From assembly GCA_951394045.1 (NCBI GenBank), contig OX595988.1:558001-622000 (forward strand): DNA of 64,000 bases, in the 5' to 3' direction. Of this stretch, positions 29,234-39,107 are shown piece by piece (within the stretch, counting starts at the first letter, position 1; each line of letters opens with the position of its first letter). Source of the DNA: Nitzschia sp. DOCU1. Lineage: Eukaryota > Bacillariophyta > Bacillariophyceae > Bacillariales > Bacillariaceae. A program made the translations under genes and the position numbers. A model generated the notes under the pieces. The model had not been told where the DNA came from. It saw nothing but the letters and a program-made list of their open reading frames with translations, and ran no database searches.

Positions 29234-30406
29234 TTAGATGTCCTCGTCAACGGCGCTCTGAACGGCTGCCTCCACCGTTGGGTGGTTGAACTTGAAACCG
29301 CTACCCAATAGCTTCTTTGGTTCTGCTCGGGTTCCTCCCAAGAGAACTTCTTCTCCCATCTCGCCGAAGAGCAAGGAGACGGCAAAACCCGGAAACGGGA
29401 GGACGGTCGGTCGTTTGAGAACTTTGCCCATGGCCGCAGTGAACTCCGCATTGGTGCAACCAGAAGGAGCACACATATTCACTGGGCCACTCAGAGAGGG
29501 AGTCTCCATAATATGAACAATAGCTCGAGCCATATCACGTGCAGAAATAAACGGGAAATACTGCTGTCCGGAACCAACAATTCCGCCGCCACCCAAGAAG
29601 AAGATCGGGTACAATTTGGCCAGGGCACCACCCTTTGTAGACAAAACTACACCATTTCTCATATTCACTACGCGGTTGCCTCCAGCCTTTGCGGCTTCCG
29701 AGGCCCCTTCCCACTGTCGCGAGACTTCCGCTAAGAATCCCTCGGAATTAGTAATGTCGGTGGATTCATCGGCGGCAGCTACTCCCGACCCAATGAACTT
29801 TGGACCATAGGCTCCAACTCCACTGGCGACCAGAAAGTCCATCTTTTTCTTGCTGTTAACGATTGCACTTGCCAATGCACTTGTAGTTCTCGTTCGAGAC
29901 TCAATGATTTCTTTCTTCTTTTCGTCCGTCCACGGACGAATGCCGAGTGGTGCCAATGGACCCGAAAGGCCGGTACTAATGTTCTCGCCTGACAGGTGCA
30001 CCAATGCGTCGATCTCTTTTAATGCTGCGGGATCAATGACTTTTTCAGGTGACGAAGCCATGGGGTTCCAAACTAGAGATGTGACTGGTTTGTCGTCAAG
30101 AGCTCTTGTCTCGGCTTGGTCTCCCCGAGAGAGCTTGACCACTCGGATCGGCTTTCCCTTAAGGGTTGCTCTCTTGCTAAGCTCATCTTGAAGGGCCGTA
30201 CCGATGAGGCCACTGGCGCCAGTTATTCCCACTGTGAAATATTTCGATGATTCGCCTCCACCGGACATAGATGAAAAGAATTTGGGAAGATCGTCCAGGA
30301 AGGAACCTTTCAGCGGTCTCGATGCTGCCGCCCTACCACCAACTCTTTGTTCGGTCTGAAATGCTGTGGTGCGAAGAACCACAAGAAACGTCATTGTAAA
30401 TCGCAT
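29234..30406 (-). CDS. SDR39U1/YfcH-like NAD-dependent epimerase family protein, probably plastid-targeted
   Basis: 390 aa from the ATG at 30406, chosen because it begins a signal-like stretch MRFTMTFLVVLRTTAF with a TAF motif; the frame opens at 30529. The Rossmann start is FTVGITGASGLIGTALQDEL (TGASGLIG dinucleotide loop). DALVHLSGENI, the ESRTRTTSAL helix, VASGVGAYGP, RNGVVLSTKGGALAKLYPIFFLGGGG and the C-terminal domain PFPGFAVSLLFGEMGEEVLLGG...KKLLGSGFKF follow. These are hallmarks of TIGR01777 proteins (YfcH, SDR39U1). The reaction is not established for this family. Plant relatives are chloroplast proteins with cell-division phenotypes, consistent with the presequence here. Confidence 0.9.
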   Translation of the reverse strand: MRFTMTFLVVLRTTAFQTEQRVGGRAAASRPLKGSFLDDLPKFFSSMSGGGESSKYFTVGITGASGLIGTALQDELSKRATLKGKPIRVVKLSRGDQAETRALDDKPVTSLVWNPMASSPEKVIDPAALKEIDALVHLSGENISTGLSGPLAPLGIRPWTDEKKKEIIESRTRTTSALASAIVNSKKKMDFLVASGVGAYGPKFIGSGVAAADESTDITNSEGFLAEVSRQWEGASEAAKAGGNRVVNMRNGVVLSTKGGALAKLYPIFFLGGGGIVGSGQQYFPFISARDMARAIVHIMETPSLSGPVNMCAPSGCTNAEFTAAMGKVLKRPTVLPFPGFAVSLLFGEMGEEVLLGGTRAEPKKLLGSGFKFNHPTVEAAVQSAVDEDI

Positions 30407-30649
30407 GGTCGAAACCACAAGTTTGAGGGACAAGGAAGATCTGCGGGTTGGAAATGCATGAGGTTTTGACTGTCTGTGCAGCGAAGCAACGGTGTCAGCA
30501 ACGCAAGATGGATGAGAACGTCGTGGCAATGAGAAAAATGATGATGAATCGAATCATCATCAATCAACAACGATGACGTATGTAAGGCTTGGTCGAAGGA
30601 GTCGTCCAAAAGATCAGCGCGGCGGCATCCGCGACAGAGGTGATGAACT

Positions 30650-30668
30650 GGGGGGGGGGGGGGGGGGG
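30650..30668 (+). repeat. Homopolymer of 19 G
   Basis: Uninterrupted run of G on the plus strand, immediately followed by the palindrome pair. Its exact length may be affected by sequencing or assembly. Confidence 0.85.
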
Positions 30669-30865
30669 CGACAGAAATCAGATCCGTCTACTACCGGTAG
30701 TCCCGTCTACTACCGGTAGACGGGATCTATTTTGGACTTATCAACAGCCTACTAGTTATTGCGAGGCCTTGCAATCGATTACTTAATGCGAAAGACGTGC
30801 AGATAATACAATTTTTAGTTGCGATTCTGAGCTTTTCTCATCTCTTTTGTGCTTGATGGCGGATT

Positions 30866-30919
30866 ACTAGTAAAGTAGTCGTAGTACTACTACTATTAAA
30901 GCAGTAGTAGTAGTAGTAG

Positions 30920-30952
<33 letters not shown>

Positions 30953-30960
30953 GACTAGTT
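30866..30960. repeat. GTA/TAC triplet array forming an inverted repeat
   Basis: Short (GTA)n and (TAC)n blocks lead into GTAGTAGTAGTAGTAGTAC followed by about twelve TAC units. The two halves are complementary around 30920 and could fold into a long hairpin. Confidence 0.8.
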
Positions 30961-31007
30961 AGGGCGGTGGTACTAGTACTACCAACACCAGCACCAATCC
31001 ATAAATA

Positions 31008-31316
31008 ATGACGAGGAACACGAAAAGAACAATGCTCCATAAGATTATTACTTTGGTTGCGATCCTGAGCTTCATTTTCAGTTGTGCTTCTTCTTGTTGC
31101 TGCTGTTCTTGGACGGTAGTATCACCACGCTCCTACCGGCCGCCGCCAAGAAACCCCTCGCAGCAAGAAATAGTAACGAGGAGTCAGAAAGCAAGAAGAC
31201 CTTCTTGTTTCTTGTTTGCAGCACCACTGGTCCCTACCTCGTCCCAGCAGGACGCTGCCTCGTCTGTCGGCACCACGTGGTCTTCGCAACAAGAGGATCG
31301 GATCGTCGAAGTGTAA
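31008..31316 (+). CDS. Possible small secreted Cys/Ser-rich protein
   Basis: 102 codons. The N-terminus has a basic start and a hydrophobic stretch (MLHKIITLVAILSFIFSC) that would act as a signal peptide, followed by CASSCCCCSW and then a Ser/Pro/Gln-rich remainder with no recognisable domain. It sits next to the triplet-repeat region and ends ~100 bp before the stop of the convergent membrane-protein gene. No homologue is recognised, and the frame could be a chance ORF. Confidence 0.25.
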   Translation: MTRNTKRTMLHKIITLVAILSFIFSCASSCCCCSWTVVSPRSYRPPPRNPSQQEIVTRSQKARRPSCFLFAAPLVPTSSQQDAASSVGTTWSSQQEDRIVEV

Positions 31317-31418
31317 TTTAATAAATACATACAAACACACCATCAAACCAATGTAAAAGAATAAATGAATGTTTAGTATTCTGTGCTGCTGATGGTACTT
31401 GTATTGGTAGTATTCTAA

Positions 31419-33465
31419 TTAATCAAAGAGGCGCTCGTCCATGGGGTTGTCAAAGAGATCCCCATGTCGCGCAGCCGCCAATAGCACTGGTCTTCGATTG
31501 TCAAACAAAGTCAGTTTCAACATGTAAATAAACAGCAAGAGACACGTCACCACAGCAAAGACCAGCGTTTCATTCACAAACTTGAGTTTGGCCATGACGA
31601 CGATTGCCGTAATGATTACGACATAGATCGACAACATGGCCACTGGCGGCAAGCCTGGCATGGGTACGTCATCCTGGTGGTACATGCGTGATTTTTGGGC
31701 TGCCTTGAGGCGTTTGGCGACAATCAAAAGCATCATGGCTGTAAGAAATGTGCACATGATACTCAATAGAATCATATCGGCGCTGGACCATCGATCCGTT
31801 CGGAATGCATCCAAACTTCGGCATTCTTCGTCACACCACATTCCATACTTGTAGACTCGTTGGCACATATTCCAATCATCAATGTCATAGTCGTTTTCGT
31901 ATAAACCTCGCTGTCTCTTCTTCTGCAGTTGGATCGACGCCCAGAATTCCTTTTCAAAAGCCTGATGGAATGGAATAAGCACGGAATGTTAGAGATATCG
32001 GTTGCATCCCGCCAATCTGTCTCTCTGACAATCCCCAGTTCACTGGCAACCAACCTACCTCGTATTGCTCTTGGACGGGAATCAACTTTTGAACTGGCGG
32101 TTCCACTCGTACCATGGCCTCTGCATCCAGCCTTCGATTGCCATAGTTGTTGACGTCATCATTTGCCGCCAAGTAGCCATCGTCTTGATAGTAGTCGTCA
32201 TAGTACTTGTTTTTGTTTCCGCCATCGTCACCAGCACCATCATCGTTATCACCCCTATCGTCCTCCCGATCCTCTTCGCCATCGTCCCGTGCTTCCCCAT
32301 GTTCTGCAATATAATCATCATCGTACCACGTTCCTGCTCGCTTATTAAAAGTTTCCGAAATTTCTTCGGGTTTGCAGGTTTCACAAGCATAAAAGGGAGG
32401 TCGAAAGCTAACATGGGATGAAATGAGATTTCCCTTGAGATCATACCCCTTGGCAGAATGTCGGCGACTGGAATATCCATCATTGTACGGAGTCGAACAG
32501 GTTTGATCCGTATACAAATGCAATGCAAGTTTTGTGGACGTGAACGTTTCCCGTTCCATGCATCCAATCTTGGCATACAAGGGTTCGTTGGAATCGGCGG
32601 TCTGCTGAACTTGGACACACTGTTATACGTGTCACCAAAGAGTGGGGGTTAGATGGATGGGTCACGACGAGTAGTAGATAAGCACCTCTTGCACAATACT
32701 TACATTCAAATATCCCACATCGCCTGGCAATTCAAAGTCTTGCCCATACACCAAAGCTTGATGATTGAAATACGCTCGCATGTAATGAGCAATCGACACA
32801 ACAAAGGTTCCCACATGAGCAAAGTGGCATTGATAACTCGCTTCGCTTTCAAAGAATTCAAATTTGATCATGTGACCATTGTTGCTGAAACACACAGAAA
32901 ACAAAACGGTGAGTGTGGCCCCAGACTCATGGACTATTGTCTTCGACCAGTTAACTTACTAGTTGACACAAGAGACGGGCATGATACTAATGCCATCAAA
33001 GCCCACATTTGAGTTCCAATGAAAGAGATCATCATCGATCACATCCGCATTATTGGCAGCCCAGTCATCTTGATACGTTGCGTAGTAGTTACTCGCGGAA
33101 TTCTTGTTGGAGTTCTTATTGTACGAGCTGCTGCTGCTGCTGCTGCTGGAGCTGTTGGTATTGTTGTAGCTGCTGGAGCTGCTGTACTGGTCGTCGCCGT
33201 TGTTGTAGTTGGCATTTCCTCCATCGTCCCCATTCGCATTGTTGTAGTAGTTGTTGTAATTGTTGTTGCTTTGGTAATTCTTATTGTTGTAATTCTTATT
33301 GTAGTTGTAGTTCTTTGCGTCGTCATCGGCCGCGTAGTAATCGTCACTGGCAAGGACTCCTCCTGAAAATGACAGTAACAACACCAGAATCACCAACCGC
33401 CATGCTGATTTTGTTGACCTTCGACTACTACAACTACAAGTCGCCTTTATGGTAAGCATCGCCAT
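31419..33465 (-). CDS. Membrane protein with Asn/Tyr/Ser-rich N-terminal region and C-terminal transmembrane segments, unknown function
   Basis: Four exons, 33465-32960, 32884-32704, 32619-32059 and 31961-31419, with introns of 75, 84 and 97 nt, all GT-AG and in phase; 596 aa. The start at 33465 gives a basic N-region and hydrophobic core ending GGVLAS|DD, a good secretory signal; upstream ATGs (e.g. MATTKTPCSLLLL...) are alternatives. Next come ~100 residues of low complexity rich in Asn, Tyr and Ser, then a globular part with several Cys (MPVSCVNYNNGHMIKF, HVGTFVVSIAHYMRAYFNH, KIGCMERETF, TDQTCSTPYNDGY, FYACETCKPEEI). An acidic DDDYIAEHGEARDDGEED stretch follows. The last exon has ECRSLD, then three hydrophobic segments. 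I do not recognise the family. It may act in the secretory pathway or at the cell surface. Confidence 0.78.
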
Positions 33466-34730
33466 TGTTATTCTGCTGTTTTGACAAGCTAAGAGGCCAG
33501 CTTGCAAACAAGGAGATAAGGATGATAGAAGAAGGAATAGAAGTAGTAACGAACACGGTGTTTTCGTCGTAGCCATGGAGAGGGCGCTTGCGTCGTTCGT
33601 GAGAGCGTTTACAGGGAGATGCCAACCAATCTTAACTGCAAAAAGGCGGGTGTCAGTTGGAGATCCGTTGTTTGCTGGACGTGCTCGGCATCTGCGTTCT
33701 ACACGATTGTATGTAGATTGACGCGCGACATCGTCTTCCACATGAATACCTTTTTGGCTATGCACGCGCTCCAACCGAAACCTTTGAATATGCCCGTTGG
33801 ATGCGAAGGGATATATCATTGCTCGTGACTCTTGAAAAGCCAAGCAATTCGGTACACAAATCTGCTCAAAGCGCCGGCGTCGTCCTGAATGAGGAGGGAC
33901 AGGCGTGCTCATGAGAGTTGGGCGAACTAGGAGTTGTCATTTTTGTGGCCCCACGCAAGAACGAAGAAGACCATCATCACTCCTACCGGTAGGTGAAGCC
34001 GAAAAGAATTCTGGCATTGCCAGGTACTATACGCTTTTAGAATGACAACTGTATTCGTTTATGGCATGCTGCAATTTATGCGGTAACAAAAGTTGAAGAG
34101 AGCTTGGTTGTCTTCCTGAAAGTGACAATCCCCTGATGCTGCTTTCAGAAATGGCATGAACGAGGGGTGACACACATGGCGGGTGAAGAAGACTCAAGAT
34201 CAAGTTACCGACATCAGGTTTCACATCACTTGAAAATTCAACCATCATTTCCCCCCTGAAGTGACATTATTATTCAAATCTCAACGCAACGCGTCGCTAC
34301 AAGGTGTTCTTAAAAATGGAAGGGCCCATGAAGAAGATTCATGAATGTTTCCTGACAATCAAACACAGTGTTTCTGAAACAACTTAATGCTTCCAGCTAA
34401 CACCATCATGACTGCATTGCATGTACCGTAAAGCTCGAGGCGAGGGGGTTCCATCGATCCCTCCTGGCCTGAAAAATGCGGCCGTGGAAGAAAAGCGCTT
34501 GAGGGGGATTAGCATGTCAAGCAGGCGCCGTCCACTCCTTCTAGATTGAGATAGTGGGGGGGGGGGGGGGGGGCTAGCGTTTCATATGCTGTGATGCTGG
34601 TGAATGGCTCGCTCCAGCATGGTTTATGCAAGAAATGCTGATTCAGAATGGTTCGCGATCAATGAACATGGGAAATAGTGTCTATTCTTAACAGTAGCAC
34701 TCAATTGCGGACAGAGAATACAGTGTAGAA
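33466..34730. other. Intergenic region
   Basis: About 1.27 kb. Contains the upstream region of the membrane-protein gene, a CTACCGGTAG palindrome (33983-33992) and an 18-G run (34556-34573). The frame of the upstream gene stays open to 33912, so a longer first exon is possible. Nothing else looks coding. Confidence 0.45.
34556..34573 (+). repeat. Homopolymer of 18 G
   Basis: Uninterrupted G run on the plus strand, the second such tract within 4 kb. Confidence 0.85.
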
Positions 34731-35989
34731 TTAGTATACTTCACTTGGCCGATTACTAGAAGAGGATTGACCATCATCCATGACAACCGCTGCCGCTCCT
34801 TCTCCCATGTTAGCAAGCAACATGGTTCCCCATCCGGGCCACCAAAGCGTTCCCATGGCTCCACCCACCGCCGAGCACACCAGACCAAACGAACGAGACA
34901 CAAAGAGCTGCGTCGACTTGCGCAATAGCGATGTCCAAAACGCCCCATCCAATACCACGGCATTCTCATCACCACTCTTGTTCGCCGCCGCTTGTTGTCG
35001 CTTTCGACGAACATAGACGTAATAACCGTAGCAAATGATAATTTGATGCACAGAGTAGTCGGCCATGTACCCAATCACGTTAGCCCAAAATGTCGAATAG
35101 AACATTTCTTTGGCAATAACGGCACTGTCTTTTTGTTCGGTCGCCGCGATCTTCTTGGCGGCATGAAAGGGATCCATGGTTAACTTGTCCATGACTACCT
35201 TGTCATATTTAAGCGAAGCCAAGTGTTCGTACGTCCTCATGAAGATAGTAATGACATGATACTTTGAAAAAGCCGTCAAGAACCGGCTCGGGAAGACCTT
35301 CCATCGCTTTTCCCATTCAACCTGAAATTGTCAATGAAAGAAACGAGTGAGTTAACGGTCGTTCCATCATAAAGGGGCAATTCATTTCCTACAAGCGGAT
35401 AAGGCGCTCTGGTTGTACAAGTTGACCTCACACACTTCCATTCAAGAATGGAAGTTCAGGTTTCAGCGATGGTAGAAACTACCGGCATCATAGCGCTACC
35501 ACCTAAAGACGAACGGAATTCGCACCTTTTCCCATTCTTGGGCTTGCTCATCCGCTTCAGCTTGAGACATTTTTCCTTCTTGGACCGACTGATTGCGCTT
35601 CATCTCGCCCTCCAGCTGGTCCGACATGAAGGTTGCCATAATCAGAGTTCCTTGTTGAATCACCACACGAAGAGTCTGCAAAGGACAGAACAAGCAAAGT
35701 GAGTCAATAATGGTCACGGCAAGATACTCTTTCTTCCTCCCACCGAGGCTGCCGAAAATAGACGTACGTTCATTACAAAATTGCGCGGCTTTAAATGCTC
35801 CAAGAATCCTTTGCGGTATTTACAAAGCGGCCCATCGACCTCCTTGCTCGCCAACAGCGTTTCACGGGTCAACACCGTGGCTCTCGCAGATGTCGCCAGG
35901 ATCCACGGAGATCCCGGCGCCGCCGCTTGCTGCTTCTTTACCGACTCCGCCACCAAACCATAGTCGTTCAATCGATGAATGCAACTCAT
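34731..35989 (-). CDS. Putative multi-span membrane protein, unknown function
   Basis: Three exons, 35989-35768, 35675-35526 and 35321-34731, each joining at a codon boundary (donors GTACGT and GTGCGA; acceptors TTTGCAG and TTTCAG); 320 aa. Exon 1 encodes an amphipathic N-terminus without a signal peptide (ASKEVDGPLCKYRKGFLEHLKPRNFVMN). Exon 2 has TLRVVIQQGTLIMATFMSDQ and a charged helix. Exon 3 holds hydrophobic stretches (FYSTFWANVIGYMADYSVHQIIICYGYYVYV, VSRSFGLVCSAVGGAMGTLWW, GWGTMLLANMGEGAAAVV). The Gly-rich last part resembles small organelle-membrane proteins, but I cannot name the family. The exon structure and intact frame argue that it is real. Confidence 0.72.
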
Positions 35990-36492
35990 TATGATTGAAA
36001 ATACTCTTCTCTAGCCTATCACGGCCTTTTGCGGGTGTAAGCTACCAAGAGGTCGGAGAGGTGTGACACAAGTGGCATCCCGCATCACCATGGTGGGCGC
36101 CGAGGCGTCATGGCATCACATCTCTTGCTTTTGCTCCCGCATGATGCATGTCGATATGGCGGGAAAATGGACTCGTTCGACTTTCCAAATATGGAGAAGG
36201 CCGACGGAGAGGGACTGCCGCCAGCCATTCACTAGTAGGGTCACGAATGTCCACGTGGAATTCTAAAGAAACATCGAAAGTTTTCTTCCCAACTGACTCA
36301 AAGGCAGATTCCGCATTCCATTCAAGTACGTGGTTTTTGGGGTAACGAGATGCGGCGTCAATCGCAGCCTCCCGTCTCCGTCGCGGTGCCTTCGTTTGCT
36401 GTTGGGTGCGTAGGAAGACGACGCCCATCACCATCTCGGTTGTGATTGTTGTTGTTGTTTCTTTTCGGATACACCATCGCATCGATTTGACC
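35990..36492. promoter_or_regulatory. Divergent region upstream of plastid bS21
   Basis: About 500 bp between divergent starts; both promoters should lie here. A (TTG)n tract occurs near 36446-36460. No coding sequence is supported. Confidence 0.4.
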
Positions 36493-36999
36493 ATGGCCAA
36501 GTTCAGCTATCTGCTGTCTCTTCTAGTAGCGGCCCTTGTGGCTTTGACCTCAAATGCCTTTGCGCCCAGCCCTGCGTTCGGTAAGTCGTTTATCACGAGA
36601 ACATGGGATTTTCGAAATAGGTTCTGAGGTCTGTGTAACCCAGTGGGGGTTCGATCGGAATGGAACGAAATGAATTGCTGTTGATCTTGATTTCGCTCCT
36701 GTCTCTCACCGCTGCATTGTGTCTCCTTGACTCTTCTATTTTCTTTACTATTTTCAGGCATCCGCCCTTCTACCGAATTGGCGGTTAAGATCAAGGTGAA
36801 TGTCGGCGATGGCGAGCCCATTGAGAGTGCCTTGCGCCGATTCAAGCGCCAGATCAACCAGTCGGGCCACTTGATGGAACTTCGTCACAAGCGTTACTTT
36901 GAGAACTCACAGGAACGCAAGAAGAGAAAGATCAAGGAAGCTCGTCTCCGCATCAAGTTTGAACGTATGCAGAGACGCCGATCCGCCAACCGAACCTAA
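36493..36999 (+). CDS. rpsU: Plastid ribosomal protein bS21
   Basis: Two exons, 36493-36580 and 36758-36999, with a 177-nt intron (GTAAGT...TTTCAG); 109 aa. The N-terminus MAKFSYLLSLLVAALVALTSNAFAPSP is a signal peptide with the NAFAP motif, so the protein enters the complex plastid. The mature part is bacterial-type S21: KIKVNVGDGEPIESALRRFKR, HKRYFENSQERKKRKIKEARL, and a basic C-terminus. bS21 sits on the 30S platform near the anti-Shine-Dalgarno region. An in-frame extension up to 36406 is ignored because the signal sequence starts cleanly at 36493. Confidence 0.94.
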
Positions 37000-37196
37000 A
37001 ACAGCAAGAAACTACTAGCTACCTAGTAGCGTGTCGGAAAATTGTTCACTAATAAAAAAAAATTGAATGTAAAAGAAACTGCTGCGGTTGTGGTGGGTTT
37101 GTTTGTTTTCCGTGCTGCGGTCAAGTGGACCATGATTCGACTTCTGCCGTGTGACGTGAACTACGTAGTTCTGACAAAACGCTTTCAGAGCAGCTA

Positions 37197-39107
37197 CTAC
37201 AGATTATTATTCGTTTGACTTTGAGGTGTTTTCATTAATCTTCGCAAAAGCTGTTCATCTTGACCACTCGGTCGATAACCGTATTGTTTCATAATCGGCA
37301 ATAACGAGTGCAGCAGTTCGTCCTTTCGAGTAGCAGCACTACCGGCGATGGCATGAAGGACAGTCCGAAATGTGACATCAGTGGGTCGTAAAGAAGTAGT
37401 GCCGTTTTGTTCGACGAGTTCGGTAAAGAGTCGGAGAACTCCCTCCAGGGCCTTGTGATTCTTTGGCACTCGAGCCTGGTTGCCCCAAGCACTTAGTACA
37501 ATATTGTAGCAAATGACATTCGGCTGACTTTCGGGGTATTGTTTCATTTCTCTCAATAACGATTCTGCCCGCTCTGCTGCATTTGGATCGTTGGACTTGG
37601 CCCAGCACTGCAATAGAGAGCTATATGAAACTGTAGTCGGTATGATTCCTTTCTGCCGCATGCGGTTCAATATTTCACCAGCCCGGGCTGGGGCGTCGTC
37701 AGCTTTTGATTTGGAGTAGGCAGACAGAACCGTGTTGTACGATGTTTCGTCTGGTATCACGTTGGTAGCAGATTCTAGTTTTTCCAATAGCTCCAACGCG
37801 GTATCCACTCGCCCCGCCTGGGCGTAGCCGTGGAGCATGGTATTGTATGCCACCAACGTTAGTTCTCGACCTTCCGCTTCCCAATCCTTCCACAGACGCT
37901 CAGCTCGACTGGGTTTGTGCCTGGCATAGCACGCCAATAGATTCATCCATGTATGATCGTCGGGAGCGCAGTTCCAGTCAAATGTCGACGAGAACTCTTG
38001 CATCTGTTCTAGGAGCCGGTCGGCGATGCCAAGAGATTGGTGATCCTTTGATTTAGCAAGTGCTTCCAAAGCGCAATTGAAAGTTACGGTATCGGGTTTT
38101 GCATCTTCGTTCCCTTGTTGAAAGTCTTCCAGCTGCCGATTCAAAATGACCAGAGCGCGTTGAGCGTTCCCTTCCTTTGCCCACCCCGAAAGGACAGTTG
38201 TGTACATGACTTGATTGGGTCTCAATGTCCCCAAATACTGATGTGGATATTCGTCTTGCCATGATTCTAGCCGAACTAGCCACCCCTCGGCTTTATCGGG
38301 TCTTGCATGTCGTACCCAGGCTTGCATGACAGTCGCCACGGAAATGGCGTCCATAAGTGGGGTCGTCTCGTTGTCTTGAGATACTTGAATCAGACGTTCC
38401 AGAAGGGCATCCGCAAAGACCACTCCTTCTCGGTATGAAACAAAGGTTGCTGCATGCAGTAGCATATTGAAGCATTGAACATCAGGTTGCAGGAGGGAAA
38501 CCCAACGATACTTGTCCATTTTTTGGGCTAGCAAGGATGGAGTCAGGACCCGCCGCAGGCGCCGTATCGATTCCTTCTCATTAGCAGTATTATCATCCTC
38601 CAGCCGCAAGCCATTTCTCCATGTTTTCAAGAGTTGATGTAAAATTTGCGTTTGTAGCACCGACGCAAACAACATTTCATTCTTGGGTAAACTCGCTGCC
38701 AAACGATCCAATATTCTTATACTGCAGTCGATTCGGTAGAGTGGATGGACTTGTTCGGTAGTGTAATCTTTACTGGGATTCAACCACCCGTTCAAAACGT
38801 GTTCGGCATGATCCCACAGTTCTGGATCTGTTGCGTCCAGTTTATTGGCTGGATCCAAAAGAAACTTTGTATGCTGCAGCAATGATTGATGTGTCGATGA
38901 GATGTCGGGGGAGGACAAAGGGACCTGCCGATGGATGGTTCCTTGTGGATTCTTTGTGGTTGTCAGAGCCCTCTTGTAGTTGGCCGAATGGGGAAGAAAA
39001 AGCACTTGCCTGTCGATCTCTCGTCGATCATGGAAGAGACACTGATTCCTGAACCAGACAAGTCGAAAGGTGGACCGACCCATAAGGGACGATAAGGATC
39101 GCTTCAT
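37197..39107 (-). CDS. Pentatricopeptide repeat (PPR) protein, organelle RNA-binding
   Basis: 636 aa from the ATG at 39107, which begins a basic, mitochondrial-type presequence (MKRSLSSLMGRSTFRLVWFRNQ); the frame opens at 39155. At least eight ~35-residue PPR units are visible, for example VMYTTVLSGWAKEGNAQRAL, VTFNCALEALAKSKD, VAYNTMLHGYAQAGRVDTAL, TSYNTVLSAYSKSKADDAPA, VSYSSLLQCWAKSNDPNAAE and VICYNIVLSAWGNQA. P-class PPR proteins bind single-stranded RNA in mitochondria or plastids and guide processing, stability or translation. No C-terminal E, DYW or SMR domain is seen. Confidence 0.9.
   Translation of the reverse strand: MKRSLSSLMGRSTFRLVWFRNQCLFHDRREIDRQVLFLPHSANYKRALTTTKNPQGTIHRQVPLSSPDISSTHQSLLQHTKFLLDPANKLDATDPELWDHAEHVLNGWLNPSKDYTTEQVHPLYRIDCSIRILDRLAASLPKNEMLFASVLQTQILHQLLKTWRNGLRLEDDNTANEKESIRRLRRVLTPSLLAQKMDKYRWVSLLQPDVQCFNMLLHAATFVSYREGVVFADALLERLIQVSQDNETTPLMDAISVATVMQAWVRHARPDKAEGWLVRLESWQDEYPHQYLGTLRPNQVMYTTVLSGWAKEGNAQRALVILNRQLEDFQQGNEDAKPDTVTFNCALEALAKSKDHQSLGIADRLLEQMQEFSSTFDWNCAPDDHTWMNLLACYARHKPSRAERLWKDWEAEGRELTLVAYNTMLHGYAQAGRVDTALELLEKLESATNVIPDETSYNTVLSAYSKSKADDAPARAGEILNRMRQKGIIPTTVSYSSLLQCWAKSNDPNAAERAESLLREMKQYPESQPNVICYNIVLSAWGNQARVPKNHKALEGVLRLFTELVEQNGTTSLRPTDVTFRTVLHAIAGSAATRKDELLHSLLPIMKQYGYRPSGQDEQLLRRLMKTPQSQTNNNL

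Larger units (their letters stand above)
30407..31007. other. Repeat-rich intergenic region
   Basis: Contains a 19-G run (30650-30668), two CTACCGGTAG palindromes (30691 and 30710) inside a 19-bp direct repeat, and a long GTA/TAC triplet inverted repeat (about 30866-30960). No gene is supported. Confidence 0.6.
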
